Shown here: positions 7,582-19,532 of the stretch, one piece after another
Layout of the letters: every line of letters begins with the position of its first letter
How positions within the stretch are numbered: the first letter of the stretch is position 1
Assembly (NCBI GenBank): GCA_028066595.1
Contig: JALCBJ010000037.1
Location: forward strand, 1-62,658
Length of the DNA stretch: 62,658 nt
Reading direction: 5' to 3'
DNA from: Thermoanaerobaculia bacterium
GTDB taxonomy: Bacteria; Acidobacteriota; Thermoanaerobaculia; Multivoradales; J023
Made by a program: the position numbers and the translations under genes
Notes under the pieces: model-generated
Databases searched by the model: none
Told to the model about the DNA's origin: nothing
The model's input: the letters and a program-made list of their open reading frames with translations, nothing else

Positions 7582-9104
7582 CAGAACATCAGGTAGAGGC
7601 CGGCGGTGACGGCGATGATCACGGCACCGGCAACCCAGGCTCCACGACTCGGCGTGGCGTCGAAGTCTTCCGGTTCCGGCATCGCCGGCGGTTCCTGTTG
7701 CGGACGCACCAACGTCACTGCAGCCATCCAGATCACCAAAACGACGAATGTGATCGCCATATGGTGAAGGAACGCGACCTCGGGCAGCTGCCACAACAGC
7801 AATCCGTAGACCGGTACACCGAGGATCAAAGCACCGACTGCAGCGAACGACGGAACCTTCCGCCATAGGAACCCGATGACGAAAACGGCAACAATACCTG
7901 GTGAGATAAAGCCCCAGAACTTCTGGATGTACTCGTAGACGCTGTCGGCCGATGCCACCATCGGCGCCCACAAGCAGCCACCGACGGCGAGGATCCCGGT
8001 GGCCCAACGGCCGACCACGATCTGCCTTTCGGCGCTGGCGTCGCGCCGGAGATGGCGTGTGTAGACGTCCATCGTGAAGATCGTCGCCGCCGAGTTGAGC
8101 AGCGAGTCGAGGGAGCTCATCACCGCGCCGAACAACGCCGCGAACATGATGCCGGACAAGCCCGCCGGCAACAACTCGCGGATCAGGATCGGATAGGCCT
8201 GGTCACCGTGGGTGATCTGGTCGGCGAACAGGTCCGCCGCCATGATGCCGGGGAAGACGATGATGAAAGGAATGAAGAGCTTGAGCGCCGCCGCCAGCAT
8301 GATGCCCCGCTGACCGTCGCGAAGATTACGCGCTGCCAGGGTCCGCTGGGTGATGAACTGGTTGAGGCCCCAATAGAAGAGGTTCGGAATCCACAAGCCG
8401 CCGATGAAGACCGCAACCCAGGGCATCTCCGGATGATCGGCCGGCAAGACGGTATGTAGGCGATCGGCATTGTTCTCGAGAAATGCGCCGATACCGCCGA
8501 CGCGGTCGAGTGCCAGCACCGTGACCAGCACGCCGCCCAAGATCAGCGCGATGCCCTGAATGAGATCGGACCAGACGACAGCACGTAGACCGCCGTAGAT
8601 CGTGTAGACGCCGGCCAGGATGCCGATCAGCCAGATGCCGAGCGTCGTGTCGAGCTCGAAGATCGCTTGCAGCGCGAGCGCCCCCGAGTAGAGCACCGTG
8701 GCGAGTGCGACGAAAACGTAGGCCAGCAGCATGTACACCGACATCACGGTGCGCGCGGCCGTGCTGTAGCGATACTCCAGATATTCTGGAATCGTGTAGA
8801 TACCGGCGCGTAGGAAGCGCGGCAGGAAGAACAGAGCGACGATGACCAAGGTCACCGCGGCCATCCACTCGTAGCTGGCGATGGCCAAGCCGAGGTCGTA
8901 GCCGCGTCCGGCCTGGCCGACGAAGTGTTCGGTCGAAATGTTGGACGCGATGAGCGAGAAGCCGATCAACCACCACGGTAACGAGCGGCCGGCGAGGAAG
9001 TAGTCGCGTCCGGTCTTCTGATGCCGCGAGGCGGCCATCGAAACCGAAATGACAAACACGATGAACGCGACGAAAGTCAGGTAGTCGACCCAATGAAGCG
9101 TCAT
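7578..9104 (-). CDS. Sodium:solute symporter (SSS family), probable galactose/lactose transporter
   Basis: 508 aa, about 13 membrane segments, starting MTLHWVDYLTFVAFIVFV after a GAGG ribosome-binding site. SSS/SLC5 landmarks are GRSLPWWLIGFSLIASNIST, the conserved Gln-Ala-Gly-Arg of FVGQAGRGYD, VYTIYGGLRAVVWSDLIQG and LLPAGLSGIMFAALFGAVMS. The family couples sugar entry to the sodium gradient. It leads a three-gene operon with galK and a nucleotidyltransferase and is divergent from a secreted beta-galactosidase, which makes galactose (or lactose) the likely cargo. The final coding bases overlap the galK start (GTGA). Confidence 0.92.
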   Translation of the reverse strand: MTLHWVDYLTFVAFIVFVISVSMAASRHQKTGRDYFLAGRSLPWWLIGFSLIASNISTEHFVGQAGRGYDLGLAIASYEWMAAVTLVIVALFFLPRFLRAGIYTIPEYLEYRYSTAARTVMSVYMLLAYVFVALATVLYSGALALQAIFELDTTLGIWLIGILAGVYTIYGGLRAVVWSDLIQGIALILGGVLVTVLALDRVGGIGAFLENNADRLHTVLPADHPEMPWVAVFIGGLWIPNLFYWGLNQFITQRTLAARNLRDGQRGIMLAAALKLFIPFIIVFPGIMAADLFADQITHGDQAYPILIRELLPAGLSGIMFAALFGAVMSSLDSLLNSAATIFTMDVYTRHLRRDASAERQIVVGRWATGILAVGGCLWAPMVASADSVYEYIQKFWGFISPGIVAVFVIGFLWRKVPSFAAVGALILGVPVYGLLLWQLPEVAFLHHMAITFVVLVIWMAAVTLVRPQQEPPAMPEPEDFDATPSRGAWVAGAVIIAVTAGLYLMFW

Positions 9105-12691
<3,587 letters not shown>

Positions 12692-12727
12692 TCTACGAAC
12701 AGAACCCATCGACCAAGAGGGGCTGCG

Positions 12728-13300
12728 ATGAAGCAAGTCATCCTGTGTCTGTTGAGTTTCTCGGCATTGCAGGTAGAGGCCAGTGACGTTCTGGACATGG
12801 ACAAGGCGGTTCGGGATGGCGACCTGAAGGCGGTCTCCTCCCTGATCGACAAGGGAGTGAGCCCGAACATCGTCCTCGACGAGGGCAAGAACGCCATCTG
12901 GGAACACTCACCTCTGACTCTCGCAGCCTGGCTGGAGAATGCCGAGCTGGCCGAGTTGCTCGTCGAACGCGGAGCGGACGTCAACTACGTGAATGCCGCC
13001 AGCAACACCGCACTAAAGCAGGCGGCTACGACGGACCAGGAGATCCTCGCTGGCCTGCTCATCGAAGCGGGAGCCGATGTCGACTTCGTCGACGAGAACG
13101 AAGTTCCTATCCTGTTCTGGGCAGTGTCCCGGGAGAGCAAGAAGGTGATTCCGCTGTTGATCGAGGCCGGAGCCGATCCCGACGAGGAGTTCGACTCCAT
13201 GTTCCATGGGAAACACTCCGTGCGGTCCTACTTCTCGCAGGAGGGTAAGTCAGACCCCTCCGTCCTACGCCTGCTCGACGCACGCCCATCTCAAGAATAG
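12728..13300 (+). CDS. Secreted ankyrin-repeat protein
   Basis: 190 aa with a short signal peptide (MKQVILCLLSFSALQVEA) and a GAGGGG Shine-Dalgarno just upstream of 12728. Four ankyrin-like repeats are visible: DMDKAVRDGDLKAVSSLIDKG, SPLTLAAWLENAELAELLVERGAD, TALKQAATTDQEILAGLLIEAGAD and PILFWAVSRESKKVIPLLIEAGAD. Ankyrin folds mediate protein-protein contacts; in bacteria, exported ones are often periplasmic. It follows the beta-galactosidase by 36 bp and may be co-transcribed, but nothing links the functions. The partner is unknown. Confidence 0.82.
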   Translation: MKQVILCLLSFSALQVEASDVLDMDKAVRDGDLKAVSSLIDKGVSPNIVLDEGKNAIWEHSPLTLAAWLENAELAELLVERGADVNYVNAASNTALKQAATTDQEILAGLLIEAGADVDFVDENEVPILFWAVSRESKKVIPLLIEAGADPDEEFDSMFHGKHSVRSYFSQEGKSDPSVLRLLDARPSQE

Positions 13301-13373
13301 ACGTTGACGTCGGTCATCGACCGATACGACAACTGAATGGCCGCTCGCCCAGACGGACGCTAGCGAGGCTCCA

Positions 13374-14723
13374 CTACAAGTAACCCAATGCTTCCAGTGC
13401 TTTTCGGGTTTCTTCGTCGAGTACTCGTTGCTTTGGCTCTGCAGCGGCATCGGTAACGGACCGGAGCAAGTCATCGGGTGCGGCCGCCACCTCGAGGGCA
13501 TCGAGCTCGCCCGCATCGCGGCCGAGATGATAGGCCCGGCCGCCACCCGAGATCTCTCCGATCCACTTGCGCGGCCATCTGCGTTCGAAGAACAGCGCCG
13601 GAACGCCCGGGAAATCAGCCCGACGACCGAAGACCGCTTTGCGGGGCGAGCCTGCGGCTTCTCCCCTGAGCCAGTGCAGAAGATCGACACCGTCGAGCCC
13701 ACCGGGTGACTCGACATCGACCAAGGAGAGGATCGTGGGCATCAGATCTTCGAGCTGCGCTGCACCCCGCACTCTTCGCCCACCCGGCAGACCCGGACCC
13801 CGAAGGATCATTGGCACGGCAACCAATTCGTCGTGCAGGTTCCAGCCGTGTCCCAGATGGCCGTGGTCGCCCAGGCCTTCGCCGTGGTCGGACGTGAGGA
13901 CGACGATCGTCCGGTCGAACAATTCCAACGACTGTAGACCCTCAATCAAGCGTCCGATCTGTGCATCGGTATACGCCACTTCACCGCGATACGCACGGAT
14001 CATACGCTGGAGCTGCTGAATGTTCTTGACGTTCGGCGGAACGTCCTTGCCTTCGAGACTGACGACTTCCGATTCGGGACGCTCGAAGCCCGCCGGAGGG
14101 TCGTACGGCATATGCGGATCGAAGTAGTGGAGCCAGGCAAAGAACCGCTCGTTCGAGTTCGACCGGATCCAGTCTAGTGCTGCGGTCGTGGTCGGTTCCC
14201 CCCGACTCCAGAAAGCCTTCTGCTTCATCTGCCGAGTCGGTTCGAAATGAAAGTGTTCGAAGCCGCGACCGAACCCCCACCGGCTATCGACATTGAAACT
14301 CGAGACGAAAGCCCCGTTCTTGAACCCGGCACCTTGCAAAACTTCCGCAAGGTTCGGCAACTGCGGATCCTCGATCGACACCGCGTTCAAGAGAATCCCG
14401 TGGTTCCAAACATACAGTCCGCTCATCATCGAAGCGTGAGCCGGACCCGTGGACGGCGTCGGGGTACAGGCACCCTCGATCAGGACGCCCTCCGACGCCA
14501 GGAGGTCCATCGCCGGAGTCGGAACCGGCCCGCCATACGCCCCGACATGGTCGGCACGCAGCGTATCCACACTGATGAGGATCAGGTTAGGCGGCGGCTG
14601 CGAACAGCCCTGCAGGACCATCGATACGGCACACCACAGGAGCGTCAGGACTCCGATTCGGCAAACCGCCCGCTTGACACCTCGTTCGCGGATCTGGTGC
14701 CGATCTCGTCCTCGCCGTCCCAT
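13374..14723 (-). CDS. Sulfatase-family lipoprotein
   Basis: 449 aa. The N-terminus is a lipoprotein signal with lipobox VLQGC (Cys40 from the first ATG; a GTG at residue 16 is an alternative start giving a normal length). The alkaline-phosphatase-superfamily sulfatase core follows: metal Asp53 in ISVDTLRADHVGAYGG, Cys86 in CTPTPSTGPAHASMMSG at the formylglycine position, DRTIVVLTSDHGEGLGDHG with the second metal site, and GHGWNLHDELVAVPMI. The formylglycine motif has the PAHAS(M)-SG variant rather than C-x-P-S-R. The enzyme should hydrolyse a sulfate ester at the envelope; substrate unknown. No formylglycine-generating enzyme lies in the window. It is divergent from the 14852 gene. Confidence 0.88.
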   Translation of the reverse strand: MGRRGRDRHQIRERGVKRAVCRIGVLTLLWCAVSMVLQGCSQPPPNLILISVDTLRADHVGAYGGPVPTPAMDLLASEGVLIEGACTPTPSTGPAHASMMSGLYVWNHGILLNAVSIEDPQLPNLAEVLQGAGFKNGAFVSSFNVDSRWGFGRGFEHFHFEPTRQMKQKAFWSRGEPTTTAALDWIRSNSNERFFAWLHYFDPHMPYDPPAGFERPESEVVSLEGKDVPPNVKNIQQLQRMIRAYRGEVAYTDAQIGRLIEGLQSLELFDRTIVVLTSDHGEGLGDHGHLGHGWNLHDELVAVPMILRGPGLPGGRRVRGAAQLEDLMPTILSLVDVESPGGLDGVDLLHWLRGEAAGSPRKAVFGRRADFPGVPALFFERRWPRKWIGEISGGGRAYHLGRDAGELDALEVAAAPDDLLRSVTDAAAEPKQRVLDEETRKALEALGYL

Positions 14724-14851
14724 GGTCCGATCATCTCAAGAGTCAGCGCCTCGAGAAACTCAGCGAGCGCGTTCTCGCACTAGACCCTTACATCGAGAGC
14801 TTCGGAATCGGGATAATCGATCTCTCGGTTCTCAGGTGGAGTCGATCGACG

Positions 14852-16708
14852 GTGGAATCTCGAGAACCTAGAGCGGACAGGCCGTCCAGAGAATCCACAT
14901 CGAACCAGTCTGGGCGTATGAGAGGGCCAGCAAGAACACAACCGAATCACGAGGCAGCGAAGGTAACCACTGAACCGACGGACGAGCCGACCGGGCAGAC
15001 ACAGCTTCGGCTGTGGCCGGGCGTGGTGATCGTGGTGCTGCAGTGGTCGACCTGGCTCGGCACACCTTTCGTTCTGCCCGAGGTGACGGCAGCCACTGTC
15101 GGCATGGGCGCCAGACTCTTGGGCGGGATCGCAGTGATCGTTTGGTGGCTGTTCTTCAGCCGCGCACCGCGGGCGGAACGTTGGGGCGCTTTCGGTCTGA
15201 TTCTGGGCTCGCTCATCGTGATCCCGCATTTCCTTCACGAGTCGATCGCGACGGGTATGAAGGGACTGATGTACTTTCTTTTTGCCGTCCCGGTCCTGAG
15301 TCTCGCCTTCGTCTGCTGGGCCATTCTCAGCCTGCGCCTCGCAGTGAAACCGCGCCGGGTGACGTTGGCTGCCACCATCATCCTGGCTTGCGGTGTTTGG
15401 ACGCTCCTGCGGAGCGACGGCATCAGCACAGACGGCGCTGCGTACTTCTCGTGGCGATCCGCCCAGGGCCCCGAAGACCGACTCGTCCGTGCTGCCGACG
15501 AGACGGAATCACATACTCCGGTTCCGGCGAAACCAGCAGGGAGTACCGAGAACGACACGGGGTTCGACTGGCCTGGCTTCCGCGGACCCCACCGCGACGG
15601 CGTCGTTCGCAGCGTCTCGATCGCCACCAACTGGTCCGAGTCGCCACCACTCGAGCTCTGGCGTCGACCCGTAGGGCCGGGCTGGTCGTCATTCGCAGTG
15701 CAGGGTGATCTTCTCTACACCCAAGAGCAACGTGGCGACGACGAAGTCGTCGCCTGCTACAACGTAACTTCGGGCGAACCCGTCTGGAGACACCGCGATG
15801 CGACCAAGTTCTGGGAGTCGAGTGCCGGTGCGGGTCCGCGGGCAACGCCGGCCGTGAGCGACGGTCGCGTCTACGCCTTCGGCGCGACCGGAATTCTCAA
15901 CGCTCTCGATGGCCAGCACGGGACTGTCGTGTGGTCACGCAACGTCGCGGCCGACACCAGCGCGGAAGTCCCGCACTACGGATTCTCTAGCTCACCTCTC
16001 GTCGTGAACGACGTCGTACTCGTCGCGGCTGATGGGCTCGCCGCCTACGACGTGGACACCGGCACCCTGCGCTGGACCAGCCTCCCCGGCGGGAAGAGCT
16101 ACAGCTCGCCACATCGGGCGACGATCGACGGCATCGAGCAGATCCTCCTGTCGACCGGAGCTGGCATGAGCAGCGTTTCCCCGATTGATGGAGCCGTGCT
16201 CTGGGAACACTTGTGGCCAGGTTTCGGCATCGTCCAACCGGCCCTCACGACGGACCGCGACATCCTGATCGGTACCGACGATGCCACGCGCCGTATCGCG
16301 GTGAGTCACCGCGCCGGCGAATGGACTACAGAGGAGCGTTGGACGTCCATCCGACTCAAGCCCTACTTCAACGACATGGTTGTCCACGACGGCCACGCCT
16401 ATGGATTCGATGGTCGCACGCTCGCCAGCCTCAGGATCGAAGACGGCGAGCGTATGTGGAAAGGCGGCCGCTACGGCACCGGTCAACTCCTGCTCCTGGC
16501 TCAGCAGGAGTTGCTGCTCGTGGTGTCAGAACGAGGAGAGCTGGTGCTGGTCCCGGCCGTTCCCGATCAGTTCACGGAGATCGCTCGCTTTCCCGCGATC
16601 GAAGGCAAGACCTGGAACCATCCGGTGCTGGTCGGCGATGTCCTGCTCGTCCGGAACGGTGAAGAAATGGCTGCGTTCCAACTGCCACTCGCGGTGGGCC
16701 GCCTCTGA
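14852..16708 (+). CDS. Membrane-anchored PQQ-like beta-propeller protein
   Basis: 618 aa from the GTG at 14852; the ATG at 14918 or a later start near VTTEPTDEPTG is possible. Four or five membrane helices occupy roughly residues 55-200 (LWPGVVIVVLQWSTWLGTP, LLGGIAVIVWWLFFSRA, YFLFAVPVLSLAFVCWAIL, TLAATIILACGVWTLL). The C-terminal 380 residues form a BamB/PQQ-dehydrogenase-type propeller: DWPGFRGPHRDGVV, VYAFGATGILNALDGQHG, VVWSRNVAAD and AYDVDTGTLRWTS. This is the layout of the PQQ-binding-like propeller proteins common in Planctomycetes and Acidobacteriota. Catalytic PQQ residues of true alcohol dehydrogenases are not evident, so the role may be scaffolding or an unknown oxidoreductase. It ends 12 bp before the convergent FKBP gene. 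Confidence 0.85.
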   Translation: MESREPRADRPSRESTSNQSGRMRGPARTQPNHEAAKVTTEPTDEPTGQTQLRLWPGVVIVVLQWSTWLGTPFVLPEVTAATVGMGARLLGGIAVIVWWLFFSRAPRAERWGAFGLILGSLIVIPHFLHESIATGMKGLMYFLFAVPVLSLAFVCWAILSLRLAVKPRRVTLAATIILACGVWTLLRSDGISTDGAAYFSWRSAQGPEDRLVRAADETESHTPVPAKPAGSTENDTGFDWPGFRGPHRDGVVRSVSIATNWSESPPLELWRRPVGPGWSSFAVQGDLLYTQEQRGDDEVVACYNVTSGEPVWRHRDATKFWESSAGAGPRATPAVSDGRVYAFGATGILNALDGQHGTVVWSRNVAADTSAEVPHYGFSSSPLVVNDVVLVAADGLAAYDVDTGTLRWTSLPGGKSYSSPHRATIDGIEQILLSTGAGMSSVSPIDGAVLWEHLWPGFGIVQPALTTDRDILIGTDDATRRIAVSHRAGEWTTEERWTSIRLKPYFNDMVVHDGHAYGFDGRTLASLRIEDGERMWKGGRYGTGQLLLLAQQELLLVVSERGELVLVPAVPDQFTEIARFPAIEGKTWNHPVLVGDVLLVRNGEEMAAFQLPLAVGRL

Positions 16709-16720
16709 CAGAACACAAGG

Positions 16721-17545
16721 CTATTTGTCGTTGAAGTCGAGCAGCTCCACCTCGAACACGAGCATCCCTTCCGGCTTACCCCGTGCTCCCTTGTAGGCCA
16801 GCTTCTCCGGCACCCAGAAGCGTCGCACCTCTCCTCGGGTCATCAACTGGATGCCTTCCTTCCAGCCTCGGATCACTTCCGTGAGCTTGAACCAGACCGG
16901 ACGCTGGAGTTTGATGGAGGTGTCGAACATCTCCCCGTCGGTGGTCCAGCCCGTGTAGTGAACCTGCACGCGCGAGCGTGCCTTTGGATGCTCGCCGCCG
17001 TCCCCGGGTCGCAGAACCACCGACGCCAAGCCCGATTTGGTGACTTCGGCCTCGGCGGGAGGCGCCGCGACGTCGTCGGGCATCTCGGGGACGTCGATCA
17101 GCTCGACGAGCTCGACATCGAAAACCAACGTTCCGGCGGGCCTGCCTTCCTCTCCGGCAAAGGCCAGCGACTCGGGGATCCACATGCGCCGCGTCTCGCC
17201 TTCGACCATCAGCCCCAGCCCTTCCGACCAGCCGGGAATCAGCAATCCGACCGGCAGAGTCGGAGGTGACTCTCGCTCCGCGGTGCTCTCGAAGGCCTCG
17301 CCGTCCGAAGTCCAGCCGGTGTAGTGGACACGGACCAGGTCCTCCTTTCCGGGGTGGACATCGCCGTTGCCGGTTTCGAGAACGCGGGTCACCAACCCCG
17401 ACTCGGTGCGCTCGGCACCTTCAGGAGGTGCGGTGAGATCGTCGGGTGCGGTTTGGGAGAGAGCTGGACAGGCAAGCAGGAGAACGGTGCCGACGGTTGA
17501 GACGGCAAGCCGGAGCGGGGACGACAGGGAGGGTCGCGTCGACAT
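16721..17545 (-). CDS. Secreted double-domain FKBP-type peptidyl-prolyl isomerase
   Basis: 274 aa with a signal peptide (LAVSTVGTVLLLACPALSQ). Two FKBP domains lie at about residues 55-150 and 175-272. Each has the V-x-VHYTGWT-DGE-F strand, the PG/RGW-EG-x-LM loop (LIPGWSEGLGLMVEG; VIRGWKEGIQLMTRG) and the closing FDVELVEL or FEVELLDF strand. The linkers repeat the pattern APPEGAERTESGL and APPAEAEVTKSGL, showing internal duplication. FKBPs catalyse proline cis-trans isomerisation; location should be periplasmic. A decayed copy of this gene's signal-peptide segment lies at 19417-19466. Confidence 0.92.
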   Translation of the reverse strand: MSTRPSLSSPLRLAVSTVGTVLLLACPALSQTAPDDLTAPPEGAERTESGLVTRVLETGNGDVHPGKEDLVRVHYTGWTSDGEAFESTAERESPPTLPVGLLIPGWSEGLGLMVEGETRRMWIPESLAFAGEEGRPAGTLVFDVELVELIDVPEMPDDVAAPPAEAEVTKSGLASVVLRPGDGGEHPKARSRVQVHYTGWTTDGEMFDTSIKLQRPVWFKLTEVIRGWKEGIQLMTRGEVRRFWVPEKLAYKGARGKPEGMLVFEVELLDFNDK

Positions 17546-17728
17546 GGGCGGATCCTATCGTCCCATTGGCCTCCTACTGGCCATGTGGAGACGGTCACAG
17601 TCACCGGTTGAAACCGAGGGCGCACAAGCCTCGACGAAGCGGATCGACCGTCGACACTGAGTGGTAACGTGCCGCCCTCGAAGGGCACCCGACTCCGAAC
17701 CAGGAAGAGCAACCAGGAAGGACGAATC

Positions 17729-18625
17729 ATGAGCGATGCCTGGGGAACTGTTTGCGTTCCCGTCCACGAAGATCTCGAGACTTTCGACTTGGACCTCGTG
17801 GCGGACGTCTCCGAGGAGTTCAAGACGAAACTCTTCTCGCTGTACGGCTTCAAACCCAGCGTCTTGAACCAGCGGTATTTTCAGCTCAAGAACTCGCTCC
17901 TGATCGGGAGATTTCTATGCTTGAAGGTCGAGGACATCGGCTGGGCTCATTTGTGTCAGCACATCATCGACAAGTGTCCCGATGCAGAGCTCTACGCGTC
18001 CCTCTACAGTGAATACGGAGAGCGCTTCTTCTTCGCTAGCAATGGCCGGGGTGAGACGTTCTCGTTCCGCTTCGAGGACGATAGTGATGAACGCGATCAA
18101 GAAGACTTTGACGAAGACGATCACGAAACACGAATCCGCTCGGACGAAAACAGCTGGCTCGCTCTCGTCGACCACGAGCTCAAAGAAACGTGTCCACCCC
18201 TCTTGACCTATCTCCAGGACCGGAAGTTCGAAGACGATGACTTCAACTGGGATCGCTATGAGCCTGAACGCCACGACGGGAAGCTGGCGGAACTCCAAGA
18301 ATCGGTGCGCGAGCTCTACTCCTCCCTATCCACGAGAACGCTCGAGAGCTGCGCCCAGGTCGTGGCGGAAATGGTAGGGAAGCCACCCACAGATCCGAAG
18401 GTCGTGGAATCGGCACAAGGACTCCTCGAGGAAGAGCTCGACGAAGTTCTGATGGCTCTAGAAGCCTGCGTGGGTAGAACTCCCGCCTCGTTCTTCGGGC
18501 GATGGAAGTACGGCTTCGACCTGTCAGACGACGAGGGCTTGGCGGAGTCTCTACACTGGGAGCTGCTGACCCTCAAGTTCGCCTTCGACGAAGATCTCGG
18601 CAAGTTTCTTATCTCGAAGAGATAG
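17729..18625 (+). CDS. Acidic protein of unknown function
   Basis: 298 aa from ATG 17729, which has an AGGAAGGA ribosome-binding site; the longer frame from 17669 lacks one. The protein is strongly acidic, with an Asp/Glu run near residues 114-136 (EDDSDERDQEDFDEDDHETR, a 20-residue stretch), and appears soluble. The N-terminal part reads as an alpha/beta domain (FSLYGFKPSVLNQRYFQL, AELYASLYSEYGERFFFAS). The C-terminal part is helical. I recognise no family. It lies between the FKBP gene and a decayed FKBP fragment, facing a second unrecognised gene at 18751-19332, which suggests an inserted accessory segment. Confidence 0.7.
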   Translation: MSDAWGTVCVPVHEDLETFDLDLVADVSEEFKTKLFSLYGFKPSVLNQRYFQLKNSLLIGRFLCLKVEDIGWAHLCQHIIDKCPDAELYASLYSEYGERFFFASNGRGETFSFRFEDDSDERDQEDFDEDDHETRIRSDENSWLALVDHELKETCPPLLTYLQDRKFEDDDFNWDRYEPERHDGKLAELQESVRELYSSLSTRTLESCAQVVAEMVGKPPTDPKVVESAQGLLEEELDEVLMALEACVGRTPASFFGRWKYGFDLSDDEGLAESLHWELLTLKFAFDEDLGKFLISKR

Positions 18626-18750
18626 CTCTCGTCCCGACGTAGATCTCACTGCGTGCCAGCCAACCTCCGATCAGCTCATTCGCCGACCGCGTCCGCTCAA
18701 TAAGACTTGAAACTACAAGGTTTAAACTACGACTCTCTAATGAGTTTATT

Positions 18751-19332
18751 TCATCCGCTATAGAAAGCTTCCAGTTCGAGCAAATACCGACGCCAAATCG
18801 AATAGCCGCCTTCGAACAACCGAACCAGCTCAGGTCTCGGACTCGGTAAGACAAGAGTAATGGAAGGCCGTTGCATCCATGGAGTTTGCTTGCATTCGAC
18901 CAGAACAGAAGCGAGCACATGATCCATCATCGTAGGGTTTCGCCACGAAAGCGACGTGATCACGATGGTGCCTGTCCTTCCTTGCTGCATCAATCTCCAC
19001 AAACCGTGCAGCAGAATCATCGTGATATTACATCCATGCGGTGGCCGGTTGGATGCAAACGCTTCGGGGCGGTCGCTGTTGGGTCGATAGGCAACCGCCA
19101 AGACTTGCCGACAGTTCGGATCTTGCGACCGATAGAGCGCCAGCTTTCGTTCGTGGCCACCCAAGCTCGCGGCCCAAAAAGACGACACGAACTCTTTGAA
19201 CTCTAGGCTTGGCTCGAGGCTACGAAAAACATTTCCACTATAACGGCATACCAGGAGATCGGCCGCAAATTGGTCGTGGGTCCCAGTCTCGATGGAGATC
19301 CGGCTAGGTTGATCCGAGCGGATGTGTGACAT
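18751..19332 (-). CDS. Uncharacterised cytosolic protein
   Basis: 193 aa from ATG 19332. No signal peptide. Predicted alternating strands and helices (DLLVCRYSGNVFRSL, RKLALYRSQ, RQVLAVAYRPNSD, GTIVITSLSWRN, ITLVLPSPRPELVRLFEGG) suggest an alpha/beta fold, and the C-terminus (YSIWRRYLLELEAFYSG) is helical. I cannot assign it. The DNA from about 18650 to 19330 is visibly AT-richer than its neighbours, which fits acquisition by transfer. It is convergent with the acidic protein gene, with 125 bp of AT-rich spacer. Confidence 0.6.
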   Translation of the reverse strand: MSHIRSDQPSRISIETGTHDQFAADLLVCRYSGNVFRSLEPSLEFKEFVSSFWAASLGGHERKLALYRSQDPNCRQVLAVAYRPNSDRPEAFASNRPPHGCNITMILLHGLWRLMQQGRTGTIVITSLSWRNPTMMDHVLASVLVECKQTPWMQRPSITLVLPSPRPELVRLFEGGYSIWRRYLLELEAFYSG

Positions 19333-19416
19333 GCCTTTGTCGTTGTCTGATGGGGCCGGCAGCGGACGGTGAGACCATTACCCTGTGGCCATCTCCCCTC
19401 GCGATCGGTAGTCCAG

Positions 19417-19466
19417 AGTTGGAAAGGCAAGTAGGAAAACGGTGTCGAGCGTGGAGACGACTAGCC
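19417..19466 (-). pseudogene. Decayed copy of the FKBP signal-peptide segment
   Basis: Fifty bases match 17462-17511 at 40 of 50 positions by hand count. Read on the minus strand they give LVVSTLDTVFLLAFPTL, against LAVSTVGTVLLLACPALSQ in the FKBP protein at 16721-17545. No open reading frame continues into an isomerase domain. This is the only recognisable content of the 200-bp gap 19333-19532. Confidence 0.6.
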
Positions 19467-19532
19467 AACAATATCCTCCACCGATCCTGGAGCCCTCACG
19501 TCACCGGCCCCAACCGGTGCTTCGATACCTAC

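Noticed and set aside
7582..8007. 142-residue N-terminal extension of galactokinase
   Set aside because: It overlaps the symporter coding sequence in another frame and has no kinase homology; GTG 7581 gives the normal ~400-aa length.
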